Under the pieces are notes generated by a model, which saw only the letters and a list, made by a program, of their open reading frames with translations, had not been told where the DNA came from and made no database searches. Below, piece by piece: positions 44,801 to 53,687 of a stretch of 64,000 nt of DNA (positions are counted from its first letter, which is position 1; every line of letters begins with the position of its first letter). The position numbers and the translations under genes were made by a program. Source of the DNA: an uncultured Cohaesibacter sp. (lineage in GTDB: Bacteria > Pseudomonadota > Alphaproteobacteria > Rhizobiales > Cohaesibacteraceae); NCBI RefSeq assembly GCF_963667045.1, contig NZ_OY762934.1:1047501-1111500 (forward strand). The letters are read 5' to 3'.

Positions 44801-45874
44801 GCCAGCATTCAGAATGTCACCGGTCGTCTTGGCCAGAAGGGGACACTAACGGTCAATGGTACCGTCGGGATGGATGCCAAGGCCGGATTACCGGCAGACA
44901 TCACCGTTTCCATCAAGGATGGCACCTACAAATACGAAGAGATTCTGAGCAGCCTGTTCAACGGCATGGTGACCCTCAAGGGGCCGCTCACCGGCAATTC
45001 GGTGATCTCCGGTCGCATCGACCTCAAGACAACGGAAATCCTGATCCCGGAAAAGCTGCCTGAAACCCTGTCGCCGGTCGATGTGTCCCACAAGAACGCG
45101 CAAGGTCGGGTCGCCGAACAGGCAGAGAAGTTTGCTCCCAAGGATACCAGCACCGCCAGCGCCGGACCTGCCATGCAGCTTGATCTCGATATCCGCGCAC
45201 CACGCAGCATCTATATTCGCGGTCGCGGCATGGACGCAGAGCTTGGCGGCACCATCAAGATCGGCGGCACCACATCAGATCCGCGTCCGTTGGGTACGAT
45301 TGCCATGCAGCGGGGCCGGTTGGAAATTCTGACCAAGCGGCTCGACTTCGACAGTGGCACGGTGAGCTTTGCCGGGACGCTCGATCCGGCGCTCGATTTT
45401 TCGGCCAGTTCCACCAACAGCGGTACAACCTACACTGTTGCTGTCGGGGGCTATGCCTCTGCCCCGGAAATTGCGCTAAGCTCCTCTCCGACCCTGCCCG
45501 AAGATGAAATCCTGGCGCATCTGTTCTTCGACAAGGAGCTTTCGGAGCTTTCTGCCATCCAGCTGGCGCAGTTGGCCAATGCGGTGGCAACCCTGAGCGG
45601 GGTCAACTCGGGACCGGGCGTGCTCGACCGCTTGCGCAATATGGCGGGCATAGACAATATCGACATCAAGTCTGATGCGAAAACCAACGAAACCACAGTC
45701 GGCGTCGGGCGTTACATCAACGACCGGACCTATATCAACGTCGAGAAGAGCACTGCGAGTGACGCGGGCAAGGTGAGCATCGACCTCGATATAACCAATC
45801 AGATCAAGGCTCACGGCGAAGCAAGCTCGGATGGCGAGACCAAGGCCGGCCTGTTCTTCGAACGGGACTACTGA
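41885..45874 (+). CDS. tamB: Translocation and assembly module protein TamB
   Basis: Large inner-membrane anchored periplasmic protein, 1329 residues, within the usual 1200-1500 range. It has an N-terminal signal anchor (GLFILLFTLLALLLVGYLML, residues 11-30), a long beta-rich body of AsmA/TamB-like repeats, and the C-terminal DUF490/TamB domain with MQRGRLEILTKRLDFDSGTV and VGRYINDRTYINVEKS, ending in FFERDY. It bridges the periplasm and docks on TamA. The gene follows tamA directly and is converged on by the next gene. Nothing unusual is seen. Confidence 0.93.
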   Translation: MTSARTLATRGLFILLFTLLALLLVGYLMLSTRFGLSMTASMVNALASSDEQRVELSGVESLLGEVKIDKVALSDKDGTWLEAKSLSGHYSLSDLLRLSLSVDDLSLAELSVMRPPVASTQPADTSSDGSLIPTLPAVAARINSLSIAKISLGEALLGKAADLTLSGNVTLLGSPFVTEGSLDIHHLGANEGGFAASWDINPTDNRRQLSLSLSEPRGGLAARLIDIDDLPAIDVALKGDGPANDWRSDLVIKLDGQTTVSGQVIMGIADGTSRVNAKLLGKLSPFLPKAVIPLVAGTSNVDLSVEQSSDNVIALKKFSFVSGLASLTASGFVDNRNKSLDMAMQFDLGSEGTRIEMQQQDAPSLIIGHVGFKGRMSGTLTKAALTLDGSVDSLSQNALVLNGASLSVTAPELDIENRKGAITANLAIADLATGSAPVDAILKGDKTVVIESVLDGEAIRLDKAELTAGQASLVAEGSYTPDALALKGTLGLANLRPLNEGLTGALSGDFAVDGSAQAPRLTLAMRGQSLKVYDKPVTELKLNLASTAAPDATLTLSALYDGAPLESAIELVTNEDGSRSVKRLSVSAPGAEVTGAVALSPEGLASGNLVATVTNFAAFGPLLLQPDLTGSLKADVGLSATDGKQSVSVEATVPQLAMKAMSLSALKLSSAINDATGVMAMKSSLAVDRITASGETIRSLNAKMTGGNGSLPFSMTARVSNAPVTLEGTMLQQNGQTALALKRFTGSWKSIALALVDPVDIDLTNGAAFKTPLKLKVDNGLVTVSGTAGDQLDLSVALKALPLAIAEKVAPTGEAPTGQLDLSATIRGSSANPVASWKGTVSGLSVRSTRQAGVPHMAISTSGRFENNTITMQNHLTGGGADLDVTGSVGLARQTMRIAARGSVPFSLAARSLADAGLQLDGGATLSANVTGSFSAPNINGTITTKGARFSEFSSGLVLRDLGGTIRLEGQQASIQNVTGRLGQKGTLTVNGTVGMDAKAGLPADITVSIKDGTYKYEEILSSLFNGMVTLKGPLTGNSVISGRIDLKTTEILIPEKLPETLSPVDVSHKNAQGRVAEQAEKFAPKDTSTASAGPAMQLDLDIRAPRSIYIRGRGMDAELGGTIKIGGTTSDPRPLGTIAMQRGRLEILTKRLDFDSGTVSFAGTLDPALDFSASSTNSGTTYTVAVGGYASAPEIALSSSPTLPEDEILAHLFFDKELSELSAIQLAQLANAVATLSGVNSGPGVLDRLRNMAGIDNIDIKSDAKTNETTVGVGRYINDRTYINVEKSTASDAGKVSIDLDITNQIKAHGEASSDGETKAGLFFERDY

Positions 45875-45929
45875 GCATTGTTGAAGAGTGTTGCCAGCAG
45901 CCTTGCCGCCGGCACGTCGAAAGGATCGA

Positions 45930-48900
45930 TCAGCGACGGGCAACAGCCTGATCATCGCCGGTCGTATCGTGATTGTCTCCGGCCTCACCATCACTGGCAA
46001 GCTCCTTTGAGCGATCCAGCGATCTGAGGGCGGCAACCTGACGGTCGGCCTGCAAATCCCGTTCTGCTTTCAGGATTGCCGTGCGCGCTTCTTCCGGCAC
46101 TTTACGCATAATGCTGCCGATGGGCATTGGTCGGCTGATCAGATAGCCCTGCAGCTGGTCGCATTCATGCTCTCGCAGGAATGCGGCCTCTTCAAGCGTC
46201 TCGACGCCTTCAGCCACGATGTCCATGCCGAGCCCCTTGCCAAGGCCAATGATGACCTTCATGATCGCCGTCGCACTTTTTTCCTGACCGAGCGCCACAA
46301 CGAAGTTGCGGTCGATCTTGATGGTGTCGAACGGATATTTGGACAGGTAGGACAGCGATGAATAGCCTGTGCCGAAGTCATCCAGCGCTAGCGCCAACCC
46401 CAGCGCCTTGAGCTGCTTCATGACGGCGAGGCCGCGCTCGTCATCCTCGATGAGCATGCTTTCTGTCAGTTCCAGCTCGATCTGTTCGGGCGTGGCACCG
46501 GTTTGCTCAAGCATCGACTGGATCGACTTCACAAAATCCCGCTGTAGGAAGGCGAGCGGGCTGATGTTGACGCTTATCCGATAGCCTTTGAGATGCCTGG
46601 CCGCATCTTCGCAGGCGCGACGGAAGACCCACGCATCAATCCCGACGATCAGGCCACTGGCTTCTGCGACCGGAATGAACTCACCTGGGCTGATGACCCC
46701 CTTCTCAGGGTGGTTCCAGCGCAGCAGGACCTCGTATGAATTGATTTCGAGCGTTCTGGCATCGACTCTTGGCTGATAGTAAAGCTCGAACTCGTTATTC
46801 TTGAGCGCCTTTTCAAGGCTGGCCTGCAGCGCACGCCGCTTCTCCATCAGCTTGTTGAGGCCGGAGCGATAGAGATTGGAGATGTTGCGGCCGGTGTTCT
46901 TGGAATGATAAAGCGCAATATCGGCACGAGAGAAGATGGTCTCCGCATCCTTGGCATGTTCCGGGCTGAGCGCTATGCCAACACTGGCGCCAATCAGAAC
47001 AGACGTGTTTTCATCGATCTGAATTGGCCGCGACAACTCGTTGATAATCCGGTGTCCGGTGTCGGCGGCCTGATTGGTGAAGAGGATATTGCGCTGAATG
47101 ACAGCAAACTCATCGCCGCCAAGGCGGGCGACGCTGTCATTGACACCGGCAATCGCCTTGAGGCGCGCCGCCGTTTCCTTGATGACAATGTCTCCGGCCG
47201 GATGGCCATAGACGTCGTTGACATTCTTGAAGCGATCAAGATCAACAAGGATCAGGGCAATGGCGCGATGCTCTGTTGCGGTTCTGACGGCGTTTTCCAG
47301 CTGGGTGTTGAACAGCGACCGGTTGGCAACGCCGGTCAGCGCATCATGCTGCGCCATGATGCGGATGTGTTCCTCGGCGGCCTTGCGTTCCCTCAGGTCA
47401 ACAAAGCAGGAAATCCGAACGTCACGCCCCCGGTAATTGATCATGCGGCCACGGATGGCAACAGGAATCCGTTCACCGGTTTTGGACAGCAACACGGCTT
47501 CATAGGGTTCAATGCAGTTTTCAGCGATCGAGCGCTCAATGCGGCCGCGATGCTTTTCATCGGTAAACTGCATGATGTTCTTGCCGATGACTTCATCAAG
47601 GCTGTAGTCGAGCAACTCAGCGATTTGGCGATTGCCGTCGATTACCATGCCATTGTGATGGATGGCGATGCCCTCGAATGTGGCATTCGACAGGGCGGCG
47701 ATGCGTTCGGATTCTTCCGATTGTGCCTTAAGCATTTCCAGCTCACTCAGCTTGTTGTGCTCCGCCTCGAGATTGACCATGAGATTGTTGAACAGGCTGG
47801 TCAGATTCTCGGCCTCGTCACCGGCCACGGCAGGCAATCGCTGGGAAAAGCCGCTTTTGCCGGAGAGCAGCTTTTCCATCGCTTCCTCGACATGACCAAC
47901 ACCGATGCGGGTGGCATGTTCGGCAATGTTGAGGCCGACCAGTTCCTCTTCCGGGCTGGCACGCAGACGCAGGAAGCGCTTGAGGAACCAGAAGCAGAGG
48001 AACCCGAGCCCGAAGCTGACAACAAAATTGAGAGCTGCGCCAAGCATCTGGATCAGAATCTGATGCTGACGACCATGTTCGAACAGATGGGCCGGTGCCA
48101 GCAGGGCAAGGCCTATGGTGCCGACCAGCCCGGCAAAGCCATGTGCTCCGATTGCCCCGACGGCGTCATCAATCTTCCATCTGGTTTCCAGCATGCGGTT
48201 GGCGAGAACGGCGACCAGACCGCCAAGCGTGCCAATGACAATCGCGCCAAGTGGCGTGAGAACGGCGCAGCCAGCTGTTACCGCAACCAGACCGCCGATC
48301 AGGCCAGCAAGGGACTTCTCTGGTAGATAGTGGCCGTCCAGGAAATACCCGAGGCTGAACCCGGCGATAGTACCAAAGCCGCCTGCGAGCACGGTGTTGA
48401 GGATAATGTAGGCAACATTCTCGCTCGCAGTCAGCGTCGAGCCACCATTGAAGCCGAGCCAGCCGATGAACAGCAGCAAAGCGCCGGTGGTCGCCAGAAC
48501 AGGGCTGTGGCCGGCAAGGCGCACCGGTTTGCCGGCGGCGTCAAAGCGCCCGTCGCGCGGGCCAAGCAGGAGGCAGCCCGCCAACGACACCCAGCCGCCA
48601 GTCGAGTGAACGACCGAAGACCCGGCAAAATCGATGAAGCCCATGTTGGCCAGAAAGGCGCCTTCGTTGGGGAAGAGCGCACTGCCCCATACCCAGTGGG
48701 CATAAACGGGAAAGATGATCGCCGACAGGAAGACAGACGCCAGTACATAGGAAGACAGCCGGATTCGCTCGGCAACCGCTCCGGAAACAATCGTCGCAGC
48801 TGTACCGCAAAACATGACCTGGAAGACAAAAAAGGCTGCCTCATGGGAGGTCAGTTGCTGGAGGCCGAAATAGCGCCCGTCGAGCCCGATCGCGCCATAG

Positions 48901-49184
48901 GAGCGGCCGAAGGCGATCATGAAGCCCACGACGGAAAAGGCAGCCACCGAGAATACAAAATCGAGCAGGTTTTTCTGCGCCACGTTGATGGAGTTCTTGG
49001 ACCGCACCATTCCGGCTTCCAGCATCAGGAACCCGGCCTGCATGAACATCACAAGCGCGGAGGCCGACATGACCCACGTCAGGTCAATATCAGTTCTCAG
49101 TGTTGACGCGTCGGAAGCATTTGCAGCACCCGTCAAGAGCATTGACAATATTAGCAAGGAAACAGTTACAGATTTAATGCGCAT
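45930..49184 (-). CDS. Ammonium transporter domain fused to PAS-GGDEF-EAL (cyclic-di-GMP enzyme)
   Basis: A 1084-residue fusion, one uninterrupted frame. Residues about 30-410 are an Amt domain after a signal-like N terminus; both central pore histidines are present, in DFAGSSVVHSTGGW (H193) and AIGAHGFAGLVG (H348). A PAS domain (about 490-600) follows a predicted helical linker. The GGDEF domain (about 610-770) has LGGDEF (689-693), but the inhibitory I-site RxxD reads GVND. The EAL domain (about 785-1040) has EVL in place of EAL; ELTE, DDFGTGYS, KIDR and AEGVET are intact. I infer ammonium-linked control of c-di-GMP. The start is the ATG at 49184; the ribosome binding site is weak. Confidence 0.9.
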   Translation of the reverse strand: MRIKSVTVSLLILSMLLTGAANASDASTLRTDIDLTWVMSASALVMFMQAGFLMLEAGMVRSKNSINVAQKNLLDFVFSVAAFSVVGFMIAFGRSYGAIGLDGRYFGLQQLTSHEAAFFVFQVMFCGTAATIVSGAVAERIRLSSYVLASVFLSAIIFPVYAHWVWGSALFPNEGAFLANMGFIDFAGSSVVHSTGGWVSLAGCLLLGPRDGRFDAAGKPVRLAGHSPVLATTGALLLFIGWLGFNGGSTLTASENVAYIILNTVLAGGFGTIAGFSLGYFLDGHYLPEKSLAGLIGGLVAVTAGCAVLTPLGAIVIGTLGGLVAVLANRMLETRWKIDDAVGAIGAHGFAGLVGTIGLALLAPAHLFEHGRQHQILIQMLGAALNFVVSFGLGFLCFWFLKRFLRLRASPEEELVGLNIAEHATRIGVGHVEEAMEKLLSGKSGFSQRLPAVAGDEAENLTSLFNNLMVNLEAEHNKLSELEMLKAQSEESERIAALSNATFEGIAIHHNGMVIDGNRQIAELLDYSLDEVIGKNIMQFTDEKHRGRIERSIAENCIEPYEAVLLSKTGERIPVAIRGRMINYRGRDVRISCFVDLRERKAAEEHIRIMAQHDALTGVANRSLFNTQLENAVRTATEHRAIALILVDLDRFKNVNDVYGHPAGDIVIKETAARLKAIAGVNDSVARLGGDEFAVIQRNILFTNQAADTGHRIINELSRPIQIDENTSVLIGASVGIALSPEHAKDAETIFSRADIALYHSKNTGRNISNLYRSGLNKLMEKRRALQASLEKALKNNEFELYYQPRVDARTLEINSYEVLLRWNHPEKGVISPGEFIPVAEASGLIVGIDAWVFRRACEDAARHLKGYRISVNISPLAFLQRDFVKSIQSMLEQTGATPEQIELELTESMLIEDDERGLAVMKQLKALGLALALDDFGTGYSSLSYLSKYPFDTIKIDRNFVVALGQEKSATAIMKVIIGLGKGLGMDIVAEGVETLEEAAFLREHECDQLQGYLISRPMPIGSIMRKVPEEARTAILKAERDLQADRQVAALRSLDRSKELASDGEAGDNHDTTGDDQAVARR

Positions 49185-49620
49185 AGTCGTCAATCAACAC
49201 AGTACATAAGTTAAAACTTACTTGATACTAGACGGGGTTGGTTAAATTTCGATTTATTCCAAACTACAATGAATTTGTACTCTCAATCATTTGAAATACT
49301 TACAGGATCTGAACTACAACGTGCCAGTTGGCGCCGACAAGGAAGGCTTGCAGGCCACTCATTTGTCAACTGGGCAACAATCCCCAGTCTCTGGCAGGCC
49401 CATGTCTCTGGCAGGCCCGGCTCACCCTGATTGGCGTCGCCTCGCTCGGTCGCCCTGTTGCCTTTCAGACCAGACAAGAATGTGTCTGGATATCACAGGC
49501 TATAAGGAGAGGCTTATTGACCCGAACCGGCTTGAAACCTACTCTGAAACGGCTCTGGGGAGGACCGGTATAGCAAGACAGCCCAGACGCTTGGGGGGGA
49601 TCAAAGATCTAGCATCAGGA
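49185..49620. other. Divergent gap before the response regulator
   Basis: A 436-bp gap. The plus-strand frame that extends the response regulator upstream to 49291 is not homologous to anything I recognise and is not needed. It holds a 15-bp direct repeat, GTCTCTGGCAGGCCC, at 49387-49401 and 49404-49418 (17-bp period). Both promoters must lie here. Confidence 0.5.
49387..49418. repeat. 15-bp direct repeat, 17-bp period
   Basis: Two exact copies of GTCTCTGGCAGGCCC separated by 2 bases. Direct repeats of a turn and a half are compatible with a response-regulator site for the OmpR-type protein encoded downstream, or with slippage duplication. Confidence 0.6.
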
Positions 49621-50292
49621 ATGCGCGTACTTTTTGTTGAAGATAACATGGCGCTGGCGGAAACAGTTGTCGAGCGCTTCCGAAAGGAAGGCCACGTGAT
49701 CGATCACGAAAGTGACGGGAACGAGGCGGACTATATCCTGCGTCACAAGCAATTCGATCTCATCCTGCTGGATATCAATCTGCCCGGCCGCAACGGCTTC
49801 GAGCTGCTGCGCTCCATAAGGGCGCGCAATCTCGATACACCGGTGCTGGTGCTTTCTGCCCGGTCGGAAATTGATGATCGCGTGGTCGGGTTGGACGCTG
49901 GCGCCGACGACTACATGACCAAGCCTTTCGACTTTCGCGAATTGATTGCCCGCTGCCGGGCGTTGGCGCGGCGCAAGTCGGGGCTTGCCCGCAATCTGTT
50001 CAAGGCAGGCAATCTCACCTTCGACTGGGGCACAAAGCTGGCCAATGTCAATGGTCAGGACGTCGAGCTGCGCAACAAGGAGGTGCAGCTGTTCGAGTTG
50101 TTCCTGACCAATCCGGATCGCGTCCTGACCAAGGAGGAGATTGCGGACAAGATCTACAATTTTGACGAAACGCCAAGTCTGAATGCCATAGAACAAACCA
50201 TCACGCGCCTGCGCAAGAAGCTGGACGGATCGCCCTTCATGATCAAGACAATTCGCGGGCTCGGCTATATCGGCCATATCGATGAGAGCTGA
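49621..50292 (+). CDS. OmpR-family response regulator, TctD-like
   Basis: A 223-residue regulator. The receiver domain has the acidic pocket FVEDN, phospho-acceptor D51 in LLDINLP and the conserved lysine in DDYMTKPF. The C-terminal winged helix (about 125-220) ends with IEQTITRLRKKLDGSPFMIKTIRGLGYIG, seen here in part as TITRLRKKL and TIRGLGYI. The start is the ATG at 49621 by homology. It is 27 bp from the sensor kinase and belongs with the TctDE-like system, which in Salmonella controls tricarboxylate uptake; the cit/tct genes 9 kb away are the likely target here (inference). Confidence 0.9.
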   Translation: MRVLFVEDNMALAETVVERFRKEGHVIDHESDGNEADYILRHKQFDLILLDINLPGRNGFELLRSIRARNLDTPVLVLSARSEIDDRVVGLDAGADDYMTKPFDFRELIARCRALARRKSGLARNLFKAGNLTFDWGTKLANVNGQDVELRNKEVQLFELFLTNPDRVLTKEEIADKIYNFDETPSLNAIEQTITRLRKKLDGSPFMIKTIRGLGYIGHIDES

Positions 50293-50319
50293 GCCAGACC
50301 GCCGGAGCGCGATGCACAA

Positions 50320-51753
50320 ATGAGACAGTCCTCCAAGCGCCTCACGCAGAAATCCATGCGCCATCGGCTCATTCTGAGCATGGGAGCCGGGTTTCTGGCC
50401 ATTCTGACGGTGATCTGCACCGGTCTCTGGGGTTATGCGCAACAGGCGGCGAACGAGTCCTATGACCGTCTGCTGCACGGGGCAGCACTGGCGATTCTGG
50501 AGCGCGCCAACCTGACGTCCGGCGAGGTGCGGGTCGACATTCCCTATTCGGCATTCGAGATCCTCGGCCTTGCCAAACAGGACCGCGTCTTCTATCGGAT
50601 CTTCACACAGGACAACGAGACCATCACCGCTTCGCACGATCTGCTTCCGGCGGCCAATTACAAGCCCAGCGAGCGGCCGGTCTACTGGGATGACGCTTAT
50701 AGCGGCGAGACAGTCCGCTTCATGCAGCAGGCCCGTTTCCTCACCGGCGACGCCCGTTCCCTTTGGCTGATCGTCGAGTTCGGTCAGACCTGCATTGCAC
50801 GGCACGACATGGTGGCCGATCTCTTTTGGAACGGATTTGCCGTTGCTCTTTTCATTACCGTAGTCGGGCTGCTGTTTGTCTGGATCGCCATCAACCGGGC
50901 CCTGCACCCACTGATCGACGTGGAGCAGAATTTGCGGCAGAGGGATATCTCTGACTTCACTCCCCTGCCCGTGACCCCGCCCCGCGAGGTGGCAAGCCTG
51001 ATCCTGTCAATCAACGGCTTCATTTCGCGGCTCAAGAACAATCTGGACCATTCCCAGATCTTCATCGCCGATGTGACCCATCAGATCCGCACGGCCCTCT
51101 CCGCCCTGCAGGGACAGCTGGAGCTGGCCAGCAAGGAGCAGAATCCCGCCTTGCGGCAGGGACGGGTTGACAAGGCGGAGCGGCAGAGCCGGCAGACCAT
51201 TCATCTGACCAACCAGCTTCTGGCCCATGCGATGGTGATCCACCGGGCCGATCAGAAGATCGTATCGGACATTCACCTTGCCGATCTCATCAAGACCGTC
51301 TTGCAGTCCCTGCTCAGAGAGCACATGAAATCAGACATCGATTTTTCGGTGTCCATCGCTCCGGAGATCGAGGAAGGCGGCCCCGATGCCGATCTCATCG
51401 CTGGCGATGTGATCTCCATGCGGGAGGCGCTGAGCAACGTCATCGACAACGCCATCAAGCACGGCCCCGCCAATAACAAGATCGACATCTCCCTGTTCGC
51501 CAAGACCGGCAAGAGGCTCAATCAAATCATCCTGCAGGTGGATGACGCCGGACCGGGCATTCCCGAGGACAAGCGATTGAAGGTTCTGGAGCGCTTCTAC
51601 ACCACGGAAACTGCCTCCGAGGGCTCGGGTCTTGGCCTCAGCATCGTTGATGAGGTCATGCGCAGCCACAGGGCACGTCTGCAACTGGGGGAGTCCGCGT
51701 TGGGTGGCCTCAGTGTTCGAATGATCTTCTCGCGAGAGACGAGGAATATATGA
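50320..51753 (+). CDS. Sensor histidine kinase, TctE-like
   Basis: A 477-residue membrane kinase. TM1 is near residues 18-38 and TM2 near 170-190, bracketing a periplasmic 2CSK_N-type sensor domain of about 130 residues. A HAMP-like region follows. The phospho-acceptor H254 lies in DVTHQIRTAL; the N box is NVIDNAIKHGP and the G boxes are DDAGPGIP and GSGLGLSIVDEVM. The usual HELR signature is HQIR. It overlaps the binding-protein gene by 4 bp, which shows that the three proteins are made as one unit. Confidence 0.9.
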   Translation: MRQSSKRLTQKSMRHRLILSMGAGFLAILTVICTGLWGYAQQAANESYDRLLHGAALAILERANLTSGEVRVDIPYSAFEILGLAKQDRVFYRIFTQDNETITASHDLLPAANYKPSERPVYWDDAYSGETVRFMQQARFLTGDARSLWLIVEFGQTCIARHDMVADLFWNGFAVALFITVVGLLFVWIAINRALHPLIDVEQNLRQRDISDFTPLPVTPPREVASLILSINGFISRLKNNLDHSQIFIADVTHQIRTALSALQGQLELASKEQNPALRQGRVDKAERQSRQTIHLTNQLLAHAMVIHRADQKIVSDIHLADLIKTVLQSLLREHMKSDIDFSVSIAPEIEEGGPDADLIAGDVISMREALSNVIDNAIKHGPANNKIDISLFAKTGKRLNQIILQVDDAGPGIPEDKRLKVLERFYTTETASEGSGLGLSIVDEVMRSHRARLQLGESALGGLSVRMIFSRETRNI

Positions 51754-52829
51754 TGGTTGGCGCTCATCACAAAACAATCACTGCCAGTTGGCGGGCCGTG
51801 GCCACGGTCATTGCCGGGCTGCTCTGGTGCGTTCTGTCTCAAGCCGCTCTGGCGCAGGACAAGACCGCAATCGACATCTGGAGCACCACCGACACTGCCG
51901 CGTTCGAAAGCCTTATCCACGCCTTCGAGCAGGCCAATCCGGACATTTCTGTCACCTACCATGAAGTGACGACCAATGAACTCTATGACCATGTGATCTC
52001 CGCGAAAGAGCGTCGGGACAGCAAGATAGACCTCGTGATCAGCTCGGCCATGGACCTGCAGGTCAAGCTGGTAAATGAGGGGCTTGCCTCTCCCTTCAGC
52101 GCCGACAAGGCAGGCTCGACCCCACCATGGGCGCAATGGCGCAACGAGCTTTACGGTTTCACCTATGAGCCAATCGTGCTGGTCTATAACAAGGCCGCCT
52201 TCAAGGGTTATCCGCTGCCCCGCACCCATTCGGACCTTGCCGACCTGTTGATCAACAACCTGCCGACATTCGAGGGCAAGGTTGGCACCTATGATGCGGC
52301 CTCATCAGGCGCGGGCTACCTGTTTTTCACGCAGGATGCCATCCAGAGCGACAAAATCTTTCGGGTTATCGAAGCGTTGAGCCGGGCCAAGATGCGGACT
52401 TATGGCTTCACGTCGGCGATTCTGGATGCGGTGGCCTCCGGCGACCTCATCCTTGGCTACAATGTGATCGGCACCTATGCGCTAGAGCTCGCTTCCCGCG
52501 ACCCGAATGTCGGCATCTTCCAGTTTGAAGACTATACGATCGTCATGTCACGCACGGCCTTCGTCTACAAATACTCGCACAAGCGGGCCGAAGCCGAGCG
52601 CTTCATGGAATATCTGCTATCGGACGCAGGCCAGCAAAAGATGGCGCAGAACACCTCGCTGATCCCGATTGCGCCGGACCAGCGGCGCCTCAAGCTGCCG
52701 CCGAATTCCACTAACGCCTATCTGCCCATCAAGATGGGCATTGCGCTGTTGACCTATCAGGACACACTGAAGCGGCGCTATTTTCTGGATGTGTGGAACA
52801 GTCTCTTCAAAAAGCCCGAGACCGAGTGA
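51750..52829 (+). CDS. Periplasmic binding protein of the two-component system, PgtC-like
   Basis: A 359-residue extracellular solute-binding family 1 protein with a signal peptide (hydrophobic VIAGLLWCVLSQAALA, cleavage before QDKTA). Blocks such as IDIWSTTDTAAFESLIHAFEQ at the mature N terminus (partly shown) and YGFTYEPIVLVYNKAAF are typical of iron/phosphoglycerate-type receptors. There are no permease or ATPase genes nearby. Overlapping a TctE-like kinase, it resembles PgtC, the receptor that acts in signalling with PgtA/PgtB. I infer ligand sensing rather than transport. Confidence 0.85.
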   Translation: MMVGAHHKTITASWRAVATVIAGLLWCVLSQAALAQDKTAIDIWSTTDTAAFESLIHAFEQANPDISVTYHEVTTNELYDHVISAKERRDSKIDLVISSAMDLQVKLVNEGLASPFSADKAGSTPPWAQWRNELYGFTYEPIVLVYNKAAFKGYPLPRTHSDLADLLINNLPTFEGKVGTYDAASSGAGYLFFTQDAIQSDKIFRVIEALSRAKMRTYGFTSAILDAVASGDLILGYNVIGTYALELASRDPNVGIFQFEDYTIVMSRTAFVYKYSHKRAEAERFMEYLLSDAGQQKMAQNTSLIPIAPDQRRLKLPPNSTNAYLPIKMGIALLTYQDTLKRRYFLDVWNSLFKKPETE

Positions 52830-52868
52830 GGAATGAGCGCCTGACCGGGCAGCTAGACCGGCGGCCTG

Positions 52869-53462
52869 TCAGTTGGCCTTCTGCCGCGCGACAATACGGT
52901 CGGCCAGTTCCTTGAGGATCGTCAAGCCATAGGGCCAGCGGCCAAAGCCTGCCTCGGAATTGATGTGCCCTGCTTCGCCCACATCGATGAAGTCGGACTC
53001 CCAGCCATCGGCCAGCGCCTTGGCGCGCGCAAAGGAAATCAGCTTGTCATTGTGGCTGGCGACAACCACAGTCGGGACCGGCAGTTTCTGGTGGGGCACA
53101 CGGTCATCGGCGGCGAAGCGCATCGGCTCGGCAGGCGCCACAAACATGCCGCCGACAATATCGAGATCTCCCCTGGCGATGACACAGGCCGAGGCCAGCG
53201 CGCCAAGGGAATGACCGATGAGAATGGCCGGCCGCTTGCGCTTGGTCAGCATCCGTCCAATGGCATCGATCCACAATACGATGTCGCGCTGTTCCCACTT
53301 GCTTTGCTCAATCCTGTGAAACAACTCGATCTCCCGTTCCCAGAAGCTCTGCCAGTGTTCCGGACCGCTGTTCTTGAAACCGGGCACAAGAATGAAGTCA
53401 AACTGTTCCGCGTGGGCCTCAAGTGCTTTGAGAACCTCAGGGTCCGTCAATTTCTTAATCAA
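52869..53462 (-). CDS. Alpha/beta hydrolase, RBBP9/YdeN family
   Basis: A 197-residue serine hydrolase. The nucleophile elbow is IGHSLGAL (near residue 95), the acid is in VASHNDKL (near 138) and the histidine in GEAGHINSEAG (near 163). The N-terminal FILVPGFKNSGPEHWQSFWE is the hallmark of the YdeN/RBBP9 group. It converges on the three-component operon; function in this locus is unknown. The frame starts at 53462 with MIKKLTDPE; the ribosome binding site is weak. Confidence 0.83.
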   Translation of the reverse strand: MIKKLTDPEVLKALEAHAEQFDFILVPGFKNSGPEHWQSFWEREIELFHRIEQSKWEQRDIVLWIDAIGRMLTKRKRPAILIGHSLGALASACVIARGDLDIVGGMFVAPAEPMRFAADDRVPHQKLPVPTVVVASHNDKLISFARAKALADGWESDFIDVGEAGHINSEAGFGRWPYGLTILKELADRIVARQKAN

Positions 53463-53687
53463 AAAGGAACTCCACGAAAAACAGTTTCAATCAATGCACC
53501 GGTAATCTATTCCCAATGCGCCCAATCTTCAACTCCCGCTACAGAGATGTTTCACTTGCTTCATACAAGCATATTTTACTGCGTCTTGCCTAAAAAAGAT
53601 CGCTTCAATGCTCCCCATACATGTCGAACCGGCCATCATCCGCCGGATTGGCTGGGCCTGAAGGTCTGTTGCCAGAGCCATGTGACC
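53463..53687. other. Gap between the hydrolase gene and citX
   Basis: A 225-bp stretch, AT-richer than its surroundings, containing the promoter for the hydrolase gene. I see no gene and no clear terminator for the cit operon here. Confidence 0.4.

Noticed and set aside
49291-49620. N-terminal extension of the response regulator
   Set aside because: The receiver domain begins at the ATG at 49621, and the extra 110 codons show no homology and include the direct repeat.
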